Shown here in pieces: positions 1 through 12,753 of a stretch of DNA of 64,000 nucleotides (within the stretch, counting starts at the first letter, position 1; the number at the start of each line of letters is the position of its first letter). This DNA comes from Sodiomyces alkalinus F11. Taxonomy: Eukaryota > Ascomycota > Sordariomycetes > Glomerellales > Plectosphaerellaceae. The position numbers were made by a program, and so were the translations under genes. The stretch covers positions 131,296 to 195,295 of the forward strand of contig NW_021167089.1 of the NCBI RefSeq assembly GCF_003711515.1, written 5' to 3'. The notes under the pieces are model-generated. The model had not been told where the DNA came from, ran no database searches, and saw only the letters and a program-made list of their open reading frames with translations.

Positions 1-166
1 AATGCGGCGGGATACCATCACATCATTAGATGACCCTGCAATTAAGAGAAGGTCATCTCTCTTTGTGCTCTGCATCCAAAGGTAGGAACTTCTCGCTCTT
101 CAGCTTCCATTCTCCACCGGGCTGGCTTTCCTTCCAGCCCACAGCCGCCTCACGTCGTCCGCCCCT

Positions 167-2369
167 TCACTCCAGAAGGACAGCGAAGCCCTCGTAAGGG
201 CCCAGAGTGGTCGTGTCTCGAGCGAAATCATCCACCCGCTTCCCGCCACTGCTCACGAGCACTTCCCGCACAGCCATCCCCTTCATGGCTTGCCACCCCA
301 CCGTCTGGTCCGAGAAGTTGCCGGCCACAAGCGCCACGCGACGTCCGGGCAGCCCTGTCTCGGTTCCGGGAGCGCGCCGTACGTAGGCGAATACCTCGTC
401 GTGCGAGGCGTCGAAAAGGTCGAAATCTCCATAGACGAAGATGTCGCGGTGGTTCTTCCGGGCGGCGAGGACGGCGCGCCAGCAATGGAACGCAGAGTCG
501 GGGTCGGCGGTCTGGGCTTCGGCGTTGATCTCTACGTGGTTCGGGTGCGCTTTCATCCAGGGGGGGGTGGAGGAGGCAAGGGCGAAGCCCGCGTGGGGGC
601 CGGCGGTCCACTGCATCGGGGTGCGGGCGTTGTCGCGCGATTTCTTGCGGTATTCGGCGCGGAGGAGGGTTTTGAGCCCTTCGTCGGGGTTGTCTTTCCG
701 TAGGCTGTGGTTGTGGTGGCTGCTTAGTTCAGGGTCCAACGGGCGGTTAAGATTTCGGAATTGTTCGCGGTGACTGACGATGAAGGATTCCCACGCTTTC
801 CTCCTGTCCATGGGGTCTAGAAGACTAGAGAAAGAATCCAGGTAGGGCGCAGAAAGGGAAAGGAACATACTTCCAGTGACTCAGGCAGTCGATATCCTTA
901 TACTCCTCCATAGGCCACTCTTCAGGGACGTTGTGCATGCCGAGCTCTTGGCCCTGGTAGATGAAGGGCGTCCCCGCCTGGAAGCCCTGGATCATGGCGA
1001 GTAGCTTGGCGCTGTTGGCGCGGTGGATGGGCTCGTCGCTTGCGAAACGGCTCACGGCACGGGGTTGGTCGTGGTTCTCGAGGTAGAGGGCGTTCCAACC
1101 GTCGTTGTCGTACATGAAGCGCTGCCATTTGTAGATAGTTTCCTTGAACTCGGCGAGGGTCCATTGACGCGGGGAAAACTTTCCTTCGGGGCCGTGGTCG
1201 AGATCCATGCTTGGTGCTTATCAAATGGGGTTGTTGTTCCTGACGGGTGGTTGTGAAAGAATGAAAAGAAAAATGGGAAGGGGGGGGGGGCCGGAAAAGA
1301 CAGCTCACCATTCAAAGTGGAAAATCATACTCAACTCCCCCCGGTCAGCGCGGACGCTCTTGATGATCTCGTCCAGGTCATAAACACAGAGCATCTCCCC
1401 CACGCTGAAAGCATCGTACGTCTTCAACACGGCGCCGATTTCACCCAGGAACTCGTGAAGACGGGGCCCCGCGGCATAGTACTCGGCGCCTTTGTGGACG
1501 GCAGCCTGCGAGTCGGGGAAGCCCTGGTCCTTGCTGATAAAGTTGATGACGTCCAGACGGAAGCCGTCGATTCCGCGAGCCAGCCAGAAGTGCATGATGT
1601 CGCGGACGGCAGCGCGGACGGCCGGGTTTTCCCAGTTGAGGTCGGGCTGCTCTCGGCAGAAGAGGTGGAGGTAGTATTCTCCCGTCGCTTCGTCCCATTC
1701 CCACGCGCTGCCTTTAGGGTTTCGGTCAGAATAAGGGGTGCGAGACGGTGGGTAAGGATCCAACATGCCTTGAAAGTGGGCGACCCAGTTGTTGGGCGGT
1801 TAGCGGTTCCCTTGGGCGTCGTAGGCGGGCTTGCGCCAGATATACCAGTCACGGTAAGGGTTGTCCTTGGAGCTGCGGGACTGCTTGAACCATTCGTGCT
1901 GGTCGCTAGTGTGGTTGACGACGAGGTCGAGGACGAGTCTCATGCCGCGCTCTTGGAGCTTTTTCATGAGGTCGTCGACGTCGTCGATGCTACCATACCG
2001 AGGATCTACGACACGGTAGTTGCTAATATCATAGCCCTAATTCGATTCTTAGCGGTATTCGGAGTCTTTGCTATGGGTGTTCAAAGGCGGGGCCTCCTTT
2101 GGTTTTCCTGTGTCTAGTTTTCTGGTTCCATCGTGGGCAGGTGTGATAGCACCTACCATGTCGATCTGAGGGCTCTCGAAAATGGGACAAAGCCAGACAA
2201 TGTCCACACCGAGAGAGTGGAGGTAGTCCACCCGCGAGATGATGCCCTTCAGATCACCGACACCCGTGCCGGTCGAGTCTTGGAAAGAGGCCGGGTAGAC
2301 TTGATAAACCGAGCTTTCTTTCCACCAGGCAGAGAGCTGGCTACGTGCATTCTTTTCACTTCCAAACAT
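167..2369 (-). CDS. maltase / alpha-glucosidase (GH13), interrupted by an in-frame stop
   Basis: Cytosolic GH13 alpha-glucosidase of the yeast maltase type, hydrolysing maltose and related alpha-glucosides. Five exons fit in phase: 2157-2369, 1769-2036, 1309-1711, 871-1209 and 167-824. The start is the first ATG before the YQIYP-like segment VYQVYPASFQDSTGTG; the frame upstream has no ATG. Visible motifs are DLVVNHTSDQHEWF, the nucleophile region GFRLDVINF (Asp about 214), the acid/base region FSVGE (Glu about 266), ENHDQP and TPMQW. The intron at 1712-1768 begins with GC. Codon 150 is TAA (1800-1802), between GNR and PPNNW, where the family has a residue; no splice pattern I can find removes it. 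Read literally, the product would be 149 residues without the catalytic centre. It is either a recent pseudogene or a sequence error. No MAL regulator or sugar permease lies beside it. Confidence 0.85.
1712..1768 (-). other. GC-AG intron in the maltase gene
   Basis: Without splicing, 19 foreign codons would sit between HFQ and SAWEWDE, which are adjacent in maltases. Removing 57 nt that begin GCATGT and end CTAAAG joins them exactly (CAA GGC AGC). A TTCTGAC branch site lies close to the 3' end. This is the non-canonical GC-AG class. Confidence 0.75.
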
Positions 2370-5300
2370 TTCGTTCTTCGCGGAGGAGAGCCAGAAGAGT
2401 TGAACGTCAATGTGTGCGGATAGAGGCAAGGTGTTATCAGTGGCAACGTCCAGAACAATATATGTTTCTAATTTACTCCTTGGGGGCACGAAGAAAGAAC
2501 AGACAGATGGATGAGTATGGTCTGTGTATGTAGATGGGCAGGCCGGACACCAGCCGGCCCCTCACTTTGAAATCCCCTGTGCAAGGTAGGTCCCAAGGCA
2601 CTCCAGAGACGACGTGTACAACAGTTCGACGACGCATGGGATTGTCGCGAATAATAATGGAGAACTAGACCCCAGTGTGGCAGGATTAGACAAATGAGTG
2701 GATGAGAGCTGGCCGGTGGACGAAGGTCAAGGAAAGGTGAATGGTGTTGTCTGAAGCTTAGGGGTCCACTACGGTCTCTAGCTCATGCATGAAGTGCGTC
2801 TATGAGTGATGATGTGCGGGGGTTTGCGTGGGCATTTGTTTACACGGGGTTTAGCAGTTTATAGTCCATGATAGTTGGAATAGTTGGACATGTTGTCCAG
2901 GAGAGGTTCCTTTCTGTCTTTCTGTCTTTCCTTTTTTTCTTCTTTCTTCTTTACTCTCTTCCCCCCTTCTCTTCCATTTCCCCTCTTCCTTCGATTATTT
3001 TGGGGGTTCGGATTTCCCTTGGGATTGTAGCAGATGGTGTTCCGTCCTAGCTGGGCCAGTGATTAGTGGTAGGCCAAGGAGTGAGATAATCCAATAAATA
3101 TCAATATTCTTGTCCAGCACAGAACCGATCATAACGATAGATGCAATCCGGTACAAAGTGCGAGAGATTGGGACATTACACCCATCAGTCAACACGCCTC
3201 AACCCAGTATAAGTCTGCTGAATGGCTCTGCTCGCAAGCTGTAATTATTATGCTCCCAGTCGCCGACTCACCGACTCACCGAAACACAACCTCGGAACGG
3301 ATATTGAACTCTCTCTTATCTATCTATCCCGGCTCTGTTATGGTTGTCTTTCTCTTGAATTCGTCGCATCCCGAGACTTAAAGCACCTATATATACTCAA
3401 AGACAATACCAAGTCTACACTCACTTATATTTCTCTTGTTCTGGTTCCTCTCCCGTCCTGTCATGGTATTGTACATATGTACTTACAAAGTACAAGGTAA
3501 TCCTCGAGCAAGCGAGAAGAGAACATCAACCCTCGTCCGTACAGACCTAGGTACCGCTGACTGGCGTTCTCTCATTACCGGCACTCCGTATATTAATACC
3601 TGCGATGTATCTCCGAATACCCCCTACCCTACCGGTCCCTGGGTCTGGGCGGTGCACGAACCCCTAGGACGAGCATCTACTGTACAACGTACTTTGTCGT
3701 GATTTATACTTATGCCCCGGGCAGTCGTACCTTTGCGAAAGGATCCCTGCCTTCTTTTCTGAATTAAGGCGGTGCTGGATAATCGATAATCCAATGACGA
3801 GAGATACTGAAGGAGCGCGTCCATTGTGACAACCGACAGTATCGTACCTTATTCCACTGCTACTTTGCTGGTGGCGCCTTGGTACTTGTAGGTAATTTTG
3901 GTAACCGATGCCTTGATCACCAGGCGGCCCGACTACTTCGACATGCAAGCCACGGACCACATTGTGTTCGGTGACGCGGTGGCCAATGGGAAAGTGCACC
4001 AAGTCATCGGTTATTAATAATCTTCCCCTAAAGGGTGTTTTGTTCCTCCGTTTCTCGCACGGAGAACACGGAGCACATCAACGAAATAGGTATGTAGACA
4101 TCAAAGAGAAACCGAGACGAGACTAAGGACTGAAAAAAAGGCTTAGTAAAGCAAAGACGTGTCTCTATGCCGTTTATGTCGATGTCAAGATCCCTCCCTT
4201 TTCGCTACCTGAACAGAATGTAATTATAATACCAGGTATCTATATATACCGTAGAGGTACGGATACGCTTCCCCGGAATTGAAGATAGTTATATACGTTG
4301 TACCTACTTAGCACTAGCTTGCCCGAAACCGCCCCGGCCTGAAAGCCCACATAACCATGATTTGCAAAGGAAAAGGCCACTGTGAGACGTGTGAGAGTTA
4401 TGTCTCTATGCAGGTGGGTTAGGTATTGTCCGCTATGTTTCGTCGATATTTCTGTGTCCCCTGTATGCCTCGACGCAAATTCCACACAGCTCCAGCAAAA
4501 GCCTACCTGTATTTGTATATTTGAATCATACGGAAAGTAAGGTACCTTACCTTAGTTACCTTATTTACCAGTAGTACTTAGGTACCGTAGTGAGACTCGG
4601 AGCGGTCTTATCCCCAATATCATACTAGCACGGAGCACGGAGTACTTGTACGAAGTTGCTGAACCTTCTGGTTGTGAGAAGCCCTTTCGGATCGTGGTAC
4701 ATGTACTCTACACGGAGTACCTTATATACTCCTTACCTTGGCACCTTGGCAGTCATGCAATAGTCGTGGTATGTAAGAGATTTGTTGCCCCAACCTGGTT
4801 CACCTTCCAATTTCCTCCTGAAGCTGTTGTACCTGATACTTCATAGGAACAGTACCTTAGGTACGAGGTGTACGTTGTAGCAGTAAGTGTACCTACCTTA
4901 GGTACGAAGTATTGTCCGTAAAGCTAAAGTTACCCTCATCCATTGTGTCGTCAGTGCCATTTACAGGTAAGGTAGGAGGTGTAATCCAATCCCCTTCCCC
5001 CCCAAATCGCCGCCCACTCACCAAACCCACCTTTTCGTTCTTTCATCATCATCCATCAACCACCAACTGTCCACATTTGCTCCCACGCCACGACCACACC
5101 AGGACCCTCTACATCCTAGCTTTTATTTTTTGGACGTGCCATCTCCGCTCTGTCTGCCGTTCCGTGTCGACATTCAAGCTGCGACCTGACTTGAGAAGAG
5201 ACCCCCGACGCCATTCTCCGTCTCCAATCCCACCCACCTCCTATCCATCAAGACAGGCTGCGGATAGCGCGTACCGTTGAAGATCTTCAACGGTTATATC

Positions 5301-5642
5301 CCGCGCAAGCTCCTCTCACCTCACTGTCAACACGCTCCTCACGCTCCTCACGCTCCTCACCCACAACAACTCGCCCCTGGCCTCCTTCAGTGCGTCCTTG
5401 CGACTGGTCGTCGCTACCGCCCTTGAAGCTCCGACCCGACCCTTTCACCCTTTCACCCTTTCACCTTTTACCTTTGATAATCGCCGGCGTCTTCGAGACG
5501 CCCCTCCCATCTCCACCGGCAGTCTCGACTTGTCTACACTAGGCGACCCGACGCCATCCAGCCTTCTCACCCCATCCAACTCGGTGCGTCGAAAACCGTC
5601 GAAAGGCATGGCCATTAACACTACCGCGAGGACCTCGTGACA
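2370..5642. promoter_or_regulatory. divergent spacer: maltase and adenylate cyclase upstream regions
   Basis: No convincing gene. From 4200 to 4930 it is rich in short words built from GGTACCTTA, TACGGAGTA-like and GTACGAAGTA-like blocks. From 4990 to 5600 it becomes strongly pyrimidine-rich (CCTTTCACCCTTTCACC, repeated CTCCTCACG), as expected for a long fungal 5' leader of the cyclase gene. Transcription start sites cannot be placed. Confidence 0.5.
5608..5640 (+). other. uORF before the adenylate cyclase start
   Basis: ATG at 5608 opens a 10-codon frame (MAINTTARTS) ending in TGA at 5638-5640, two bases before the main ATG at 5643. It is the only ATG I found in roughly 300 bases upstream. 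It would reduce initiation at the cyclase start unless reinitiation occurs. Confidence 0.5.
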
Positions 5643-8600
5643 ATGACCCAGCTTGAGGTCGGATCCCGGTTTAGCTCCGCGACAAGTAGTAGTGCCGACA
5701 GCTCCCACTCCTCCGCCACCTTGAAGCCCTCCTCCCCCACCACCTCGCCTTCTCTCTCCGCCACGCGCAAGCCTACACCCAGACGGCTGAAATCAGAGGA
5801 TCATGGCTTCTCATGGGACCGCAGGTGAGTTGTCTCCATTATACCACAGTACTCTCTCGCTTTGTCCCTTTCGCACATCTGCCGCCTGGCTCGCCAATTC
5901 ATTGTCTCCTCCAAAGTCTCTCCCTTCTCTCCTTTGCCCAGATGCCCCCTGCCTCCGAAATGGCAACCTTCCATGTCGTTTTCTTGTTCCCGATATAGCC
6001 CCCTCCCGTCCTTGTCGTCCCTGCCTGTTCCACCAGACGAAGGGATGGTTGCACCGAGGCGAGGCCGCCTGGCTCCCTTCTCCACGCCTTGTCAATCTGT
6101 CGCTGGTTTTTTTTTTCTTTTTCTTTCTTTCTTTCTTCGTCGCCTCGTTTCTTTCTTTGAAGACTCGCCGACGCCTCATGCTTACCTTTCGCCTATTCCT
6201 AGGCCCTCATTTAGAGACATTGACCCGTCCCAGGTCTCGCCTAATTCGGCCGCGCAACCTGCTGCATTCCGCGCACCGTCACCTACCTCCAACAATTCCA
6301 ACAATTCCAACACACCCCGCCGCAACTCCCGCCGTGATTCCCGCCTCATGAGCGATTTCGCTAATTATCGTCGCGACCTAGCCGTTCTCGACTCATCCGG
6401 CGGCCGTCTTCCTCACATTCAACATTGTCCCCCTTCCGCTGGTAGTACCATGTCCCAGGTTGCTCCCTGGATGGCCCCCGGCGGTGGCGGAGGAGGAGGT
6501 GGAGCTGGCAGCAGTGCTGCCACTGCTGGCTCCAACCCCGCCGCCCCCTCGTCCAACAATAACAGCCCTTCGAGATCGAGCTTTTCAGGCCTGCCCATGC
6601 CTACCAGCTTCTACAACGACGACAGCGACGCCTTCTCCAACCCCTCTCCACTCTCGCCTGCGTTCCGGTCAACTGCCGGAGGGAACGGAACGTCGGGCCG
6701 TCCGAGCCGACTATCTGCGTCTCACGATTCGCCCGAAGCCTTCCCCGCCATAGACGAACGCCGACCGTCGCAGGTGAGCATTGCTACTGCCAGTAGCCAG
6801 GGCTCCAAGAACAGCGGTGCCCGGAGAGGTGGCTTGCAAAAACTCCAGGGGTTTTTCGGCGAGGAATTCCCCGGTCGCGAGGGCTCCGACGCCAGCTACC
6901 ACTCGAACTCCGTAGGGAAGGATCGCTCGCACTCGAACAGCCACACTCGCCCATCAAGGGAACGCAACTACTCCAACGCCACCGATCATACAAGAGATGC
7001 TTCGCCTGCCTCCTCTCGACCTCGGACCCCGGTCCCCGCCCCGGAAGTCGTCCCCTTTCTTTACCAGAACTCGGATGTGAGTGGGCTGCACTTTTACTAC
7101 CCCCGGCTGACCCCTTCTACTAACGTTGCAACCGTCAGGATATCGCCAAGTATGGCGAAGCTCCCATCAGAGACATGCTTACCGGGCCCGATCGCGACCG
7201 TTACCTGAACGACAGCAGTAAGCCGGAAGTTCCGCCCAAAACGTCAGCTTCCAACCGCTCTGGTCATTCAGCCATCCATGTTCCGAACCACATCCATCAT
7301 TATCCCCACCATTATCATCAACGTCATAACAGGAGCATCGACGATGGCAGAATCCTGAGACCGATCACCAGTCGGGAGGATCCTCAGAATAACCTCCAGA
7401 TGCCGAATGTGAGGGAAAGGGGAGGATCTGCGGCTACCGTCTTGTATGGCTCATCCCATTCCCGTGCACAAAGCCCTACGCCCACCGGCAGCGTCGCCTC
7501 CTACGGGGAGGGTAGGTCCACATCCGACGGCCAGGCATCCCCGCACAATCAACCGAAGAAAAGGATACTAGATCGTTTCCGAAGACACAAAGACAAAGAC
7601 GATGGCCTGCGACTGCGTGAAGCGCCCACCAGCTCTACCCGATCCCTTGTCTTCAAGGCGTCCCGATCTGACCTCCAGCGGCTAGGCGACCGTTCTCCCT
7701 CGACTTTCCCGCTGAACTGGCCGCCTGGGACCGAACCTCAGGAGCGTCCTACGAACCGGGCCGCGACTTTCAACAAGTTTCCATTCGCGCCCAGGAAGGG
7801 TCGCGGGAGCAGGGCGACTGACATGGCAGACGAGCAAATCGGACCCACGGACCGAGAGGGACGCAACGGCACTATTTTCCACCTCGATACGAACCTGAGC
7901 GACATGGAAGGGATCTTGACGAAACCGCCGCCCTTGACGCCCATGGATCCCTCCTTCATCACCAACATTACCGAGCCGGACCGGGCAGAAAACGCGGCCG
8001 TCTCCGGCGCCGAAGTCGAACCCTCTGCGACTCAGAACGCCAACGGCGCCTGGAATGCACCGGATAGTTGGGGCGTTCGCCGGAATACGGAGGATAGTAC
8101 CCAAATTTCCCCGGAAGCCGACGACATGGGCAGCCCCCCTCGGCCTGAGGAGAAGATGACCCCCTATTGCATCCGCATCTTCAAGACGGACGGCACCTTC
8201 TCCACCTTGTCTATGCCCCTGGATGCCACGGTTTCCGACGTCATCTCCCAGATCATCAAAAAATCATACGCCCAAGAGTCGCCGGATAACTTCCAGATCA
8301 CTCTCCACAAGCACGGCTTGATTCGCGTCCTGACCCCTGGCGAACGGCCTCTCTTAATTCAGAAACGACTGCTGCAGCAGGTCGGGTACGAAGAGAAGGA
8401 CAGGATCGAGGACGTTGGGCGAGAGGACAACAGCTACCTCTGCAGATTTATTTTCCTGTCGTCCAAAGAGAGCGATTTCCAGGCCATGTCCAGCGACATG
8501 GGCTTCGGACGCATGGCCAAGTTCAACCACGTCGATCTCTCCGGCCGTAACCTCATCACCATTCCCATCTCTCTCTATTCAAAGGCTGCCGAGATCATCT

Positions 8601-11600
8601 CACTCAACCTCTCTCGGAATCTCTCGCTCGACCTCCCTCGCGATTTCGTCCAGTCCTGTCAGAGCCTGAGGGACATCAAGTTCAACAACAACGAGGCACG
8701 AAAGCTGCCTCCCAGTCTCGGCAAGGCAGGCAAGCTTACATACCTCGACTTGTCCAACAACCGTGTCGAGCAGCTAGACCACGCTGGACTGAACAACCTG
8801 GGCGGGATTCTGAAGATCAATCTGGCCAACAACCGGCTGAAGAGCCTGCCTTCATACTTTGGAGCGTACAGGGCCCTCCGGAATCTGAACATCTCATCCA
8901 ATTTCTTGGAACGGTTCCCCCCCTTTCTCTGCTCGGTCGAGAGCCTGGTCGAGCTTGACCTCAGCTTCAATTCGATAGGCAGCCTCCCCGACGAGATTGG
9001 GAATATGCGGAACCTCGAGAAGTTCGTCGTTACCAACAACATGCTGGGCAACTCCCCCCCGGCGTCGTTTAGCCGTCTCCAGTCGCTCCGGGAGCTGGAC
9101 ATCAAGTATAACACTATCACGAGCATCGACGTCATATCCGACTTGCCGAGGCTCGAAATCCTGTCCGCCGAGCACAACTCCATCTCCAAGTTTGTAGGGA
9201 CCTTTGAGAGGATCAGGAGTCTCAAGCTGAACTCGAACCCCATCACGACGTTCGAGATCGTGGCCCCCGCCCTGACTCTCAAGATACTGAATCTGTCCAA
9301 CTGCCAACTGGCGAGTATGGACGAGTCGTTTAATCACATTTTGAATCTCGAACGCTTGGTGTTGGACCGAAACTACTTCGTGTCTTTGCCGCCGCACATC
9401 GGCAACCTCAGCAAGCTGGAGCATTTCAGCATAGCCAACAACTCCGTAGGAGAACTGCCACCGACTATCGGGTGCCTGGCCGAGCTTCGCGTACTCGACG
9501 TTAGGAACAACAACATGAAGAAACTGCCCATGGAAATTTGGTGGGCGAATAAACTCGAGACGCTGAACGCCTCTTCCAATGTGCTGGACAACTTCCCGAG
9601 ACCCGCATCACGGCAGCCACGACTGGCGGGCGAGGAGCCGCAGCAACACGGCGTCTTGAACAGCAAAGGGGCGACTTCGTTGTCTCAGACTTCTGTTTCG
9701 GACGAGCCAGAAGCCTCCCGAAAGGCCAGCCAAGTATCGAGCACATTGCTCAGTGTCGGGCCGTCGCCGGTTCCTTCAGGTCCGGATAGGAAGAGCTCGG
9801 TGGTGTCAGTCTATGGCAAAGGCGGCAGGAAAACGTCGGTCGTTTCCCGCTCGGCTTCGCAAAGCGCGCCCATGGCCGGAAACCCGGCGCCTTCGTCGAG
9901 GAAGGATTCGGGACTCTCTGCGCGACTTCAAAACACATTTGCCGGCTCTTTGCGGAACCTGTACCTTGCCGACAACCAGATGGAGGATGAGGTCTTCGAT
10001 CAGCTCGTCATGCTGAACGAGCTACGCGTGCTCAACCTCTCCTACAACGATATTAGTGATGTGCCGCAGAGGACGATCAAATCCTGGCCGCAACTGGTCG
10101 AGCTGTATCTGTCGGGGAACGACCTCACCACGCTGCCCGCGGACGACTTGGACGACGCTAGCCTTCTTCAGGTTCTGCACATCAACGGGAACAAGTTCAC
10201 GAATCTGCCGGCAGACATATCGCGGGCCAAGAAGCTCAACGTCTTGGACTGCGGCAGCAACTCTCTCAAGTATAACATTGCGAACGTGCCATACGACTGG
10301 AACTGGAACCTGAACCCGAAGCTGCGCTATCTGAACTTGTCCGGCAACAAGCGTCTTGATATCAAGCAGACGGTGGTCGGACCGGGCGCCCTGAACCGCG
10401 AGCAGCTTGCCGACTTTAACAGGTTGCAAAACCTGCGTGTGCTCGGCCTGATGGACGTTACTCTCACACATCCTACCATTCCCGACCAGAGCGAGGATCG
10501 ACGAGTTCGGACCTCCGGCTCTGTGGCGGGCTATCTGCCGTACGGCATGGCCGACACGCTGGGGAGGAATGAGCATCTTTCGACGGTGGATCTGGTGGTG
10601 CCCCGCTTCAACTCGTCCGAGACAGAAACGCTGCTCGGCCTGTTCGATGGCCAGGCATTGTCTAGTGGCGGATCGAAGCTCGCGAAATACCTCCACGAGA
10701 ATTTCGGCCAGATCCTGACCAAGGAGCTGAAGCAGCTCAACCCGCGTCTCAGCGAGACCCCGGTCGATGCCCTCCGGCGCGCGTTTCTGTCTCTCAACAA
10801 GGACCTGGTCACCTTTGCCACGCAGCACATCGAAGACCGGCCGCTCAAGGTGCACAAGGGCTCTTCGCAACCGATAGCCCTTAGCAAGGAGGATCTGAAA
10901 TCCGGTGGCGTCGCGACGATCGCCTATCTCCAGGGCACGGAGCTGTACGTTGCCAACGTGGGCGACGCGCAGGCTATGTTGATCCGGACGGACGGGTCGC
11001 ACAAGATTCTCACCTGCAGGCATGCTCCGGCGGAACCGGCGGAACGGCAGCGGATCCGGGAGGCGGGTGGCTGGGTGTCCCGCAACGGGAAGCTCAACGA
11101 CACGTTGGAAGTTTCTCGAGCTTTTGGCTACATTGATCTCATGCCCGCCGTCCAAGCCGCGCCGTATATCAGCAACGTCACGATCCGGGAGCAGGACGAC
11201 ATCATCTTGCTCGCAACGCGCGAACTGTGGGAGTGCATGACACCCGATCTGATCGTGGACGTCGCACGATCCGAGAGGGGGGATCTGATGCGCGCGTCCC
11301 AAAAGCTTCGCGATCTCGCCATCGCGTACGGCTCCACGAGCAAGATCATGATCATGCTGCTGAGCGTGTCGGATCTGAAGAGGCGGACGGAGAGAATCAG
11401 ACACCGGGGACAAAGCATCATGCAGTATCCTTCCGGCGTGCCGGAAGATTTGCAGATTCCGAGGAGAGGGAAGAAGAAGGATGCCGTCCTCGATTCCACT
11501 CTGCAGAGGTTGAAGGCCGAGATCCCTGCGCCGACGGGGAACATCTCCATCGTGTTCACGGACATCAAGAACTCGACGACGTTGTGGGAAATGTACCCCT

Positions 11601-12753
11601 CGGCGATGCGATCGGCCATCAAGCTGCACAACGAAGTCATGCGCCGACAGCTTCGTCAGATCGGTGGCTACGAAGTCAAGACGGAAGGCGACGCCTTTAT
11701 GGTGTCGTTCCCGACAGCGACGTCGGCCCTTCTGTGGTGCTTCGCGGTCCAGATGCAGCTCCTTGAGGTCAACTGGCCTCCGGAGATTCTGAACTCCCTC
11801 TCCTGCCAGCCGTTATACGACAAGGACAACGCGCTCGTTTTCAAGGGCCTGTCGGTGCGCATGGGCATCCATTTCGGCGAGGCGGTGAACGAGATGGATC
11901 CCGTCACACGGCGGATGGACTACTTCGGGCCCATGGTCAACAAGGCGTCGCGGGTGTCTGCGGTGGCGGACGGCGGGCAGATTACGGTTTCGACGGACTT
12001 TATCTCGGAGGTCCAGCGGTGCCTGGAGACGTACCAAGATACGGACCGTACGGGGTCGATCTCGTCGGACGATACGTTTGACGACGACCAGACGCTCGCG
12101 GCGTCGATTCGGCGGGACCTGCGCTCGCTGAGCTCCCAGGGGTTCGAGGTCAAGGAGCTGGGCGAGCGAAAGCTCAAGGGCCTCGAGAACCCGGAAGTCA
12201 TCTACTCGCTTTACCCCCACGCGCTCATCGGGCGCGCGGAGGTGCACCAGCAGCAAGACCGCGGGTCGGACGTGGACAAGCCGGCCTCGATGCTGCCGGG
12301 CGAGCTCTCGTTCGACCCGGACGTTATCTGGGGTCTGTGGCGGGTGAGCTTGCGACTGGAAATGATCTGCAGTGCTCTAGAGGGCGATCACAGCCAACCT
12401 CTGCAGCCGCCCGAGACGGAGCTGCTCGAAAGGATGAAGGCGCGCGGGGGGGAGGTGTCGGAACAGTTTGTGCTCAACTTTATGGAACATCAAGTGAGCA
12501 GGGTAGAGGTCGGTTGCCCCCTTTATTTTTTCTTATTTTTTCTTCTCTTTCTGCGTCAACTTCCCCGGCTTGGACTAACACGGCTATGCAGACGTGCACC
12601 ACGACTTTGGCTCTTCGCCACATTGCTCTCGGCAATGGCCCCATCAACCAGTTGAACGACCTGCGCGGCCCTATCACGGACATCCTCAACGAGGTTGCTC
12701 AACAGATGGCGGAACTCCAAAAATATAAGGCTCGGTATGGCGAGCTTAACTGA
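5643..12753 (+). CDS. cr-1: adenylate cyclase (cr-1 / Cyr1 type)
   Basis: Makes cAMP for PKA signalling; Ras and G-alpha responsive and membrane associated in fungi. Exons 5643-5824, 6203-7076, 7139-12493 and 12592-12753 give 2190 aa, close to the family size (about 2000-2300). The N-terminus is Ser/Pro-rich, with a Gly run near 6481. A Ras-association domain lies at about 690-790 (MTPYCIRIFKTDGTF). Leucine-rich repeats run from about 814 to 1470, split by a Ser-rich insert at about 1173-1287. A PP2C-like domain (GLFDGQ, VANVGDAQAML) covers about 1484-1760. The class III cyclase domain starts near 1820, with metal Asp in VFTDIKNSTTLW and EGDAFMV and the SRVSAVADGGQI motif. The last exon encodes 53 conserved residues. 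The start was chosen because MTQLEVGSRF plus the Ser/Thr stretch resembles the family N-terminus and exon 1 joins RPSFRDIDPSQ in phase. A uORF ends just upstream. Confidence 0.97.
9600..9940 (+). other. Ser-rich insert with four RKxS sites inside the cyclase LRR array
   Basis: Between one leucine-rich repeat (LNASSNVLDNFP) and the next (RNLYLADNQ) lies a low-complexity Ser/Pro segment. It holds RKAS (1213-1216), RKSS (1236-1239), RKTS (1249-1252) and RKDS (1273-1276). Each fits the R-[RK]-x-[ST] consensus of cAMP-dependent kinase. Phosphorylation is inferred only. Confidence 0.6.

Noticed and set aside
1305..1766. Separate gene starting MLDPYPPS
   Set aside because: That Met lies inside the GC-AG intron; the frame is an internal maltase exon.
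10022..11629. 535-codon minus-strand open frame
   Set aside because: Antisense shadow of the adenylate cyclase LRR/PP2C exon; no domain, explained by GC-rich codon usage.
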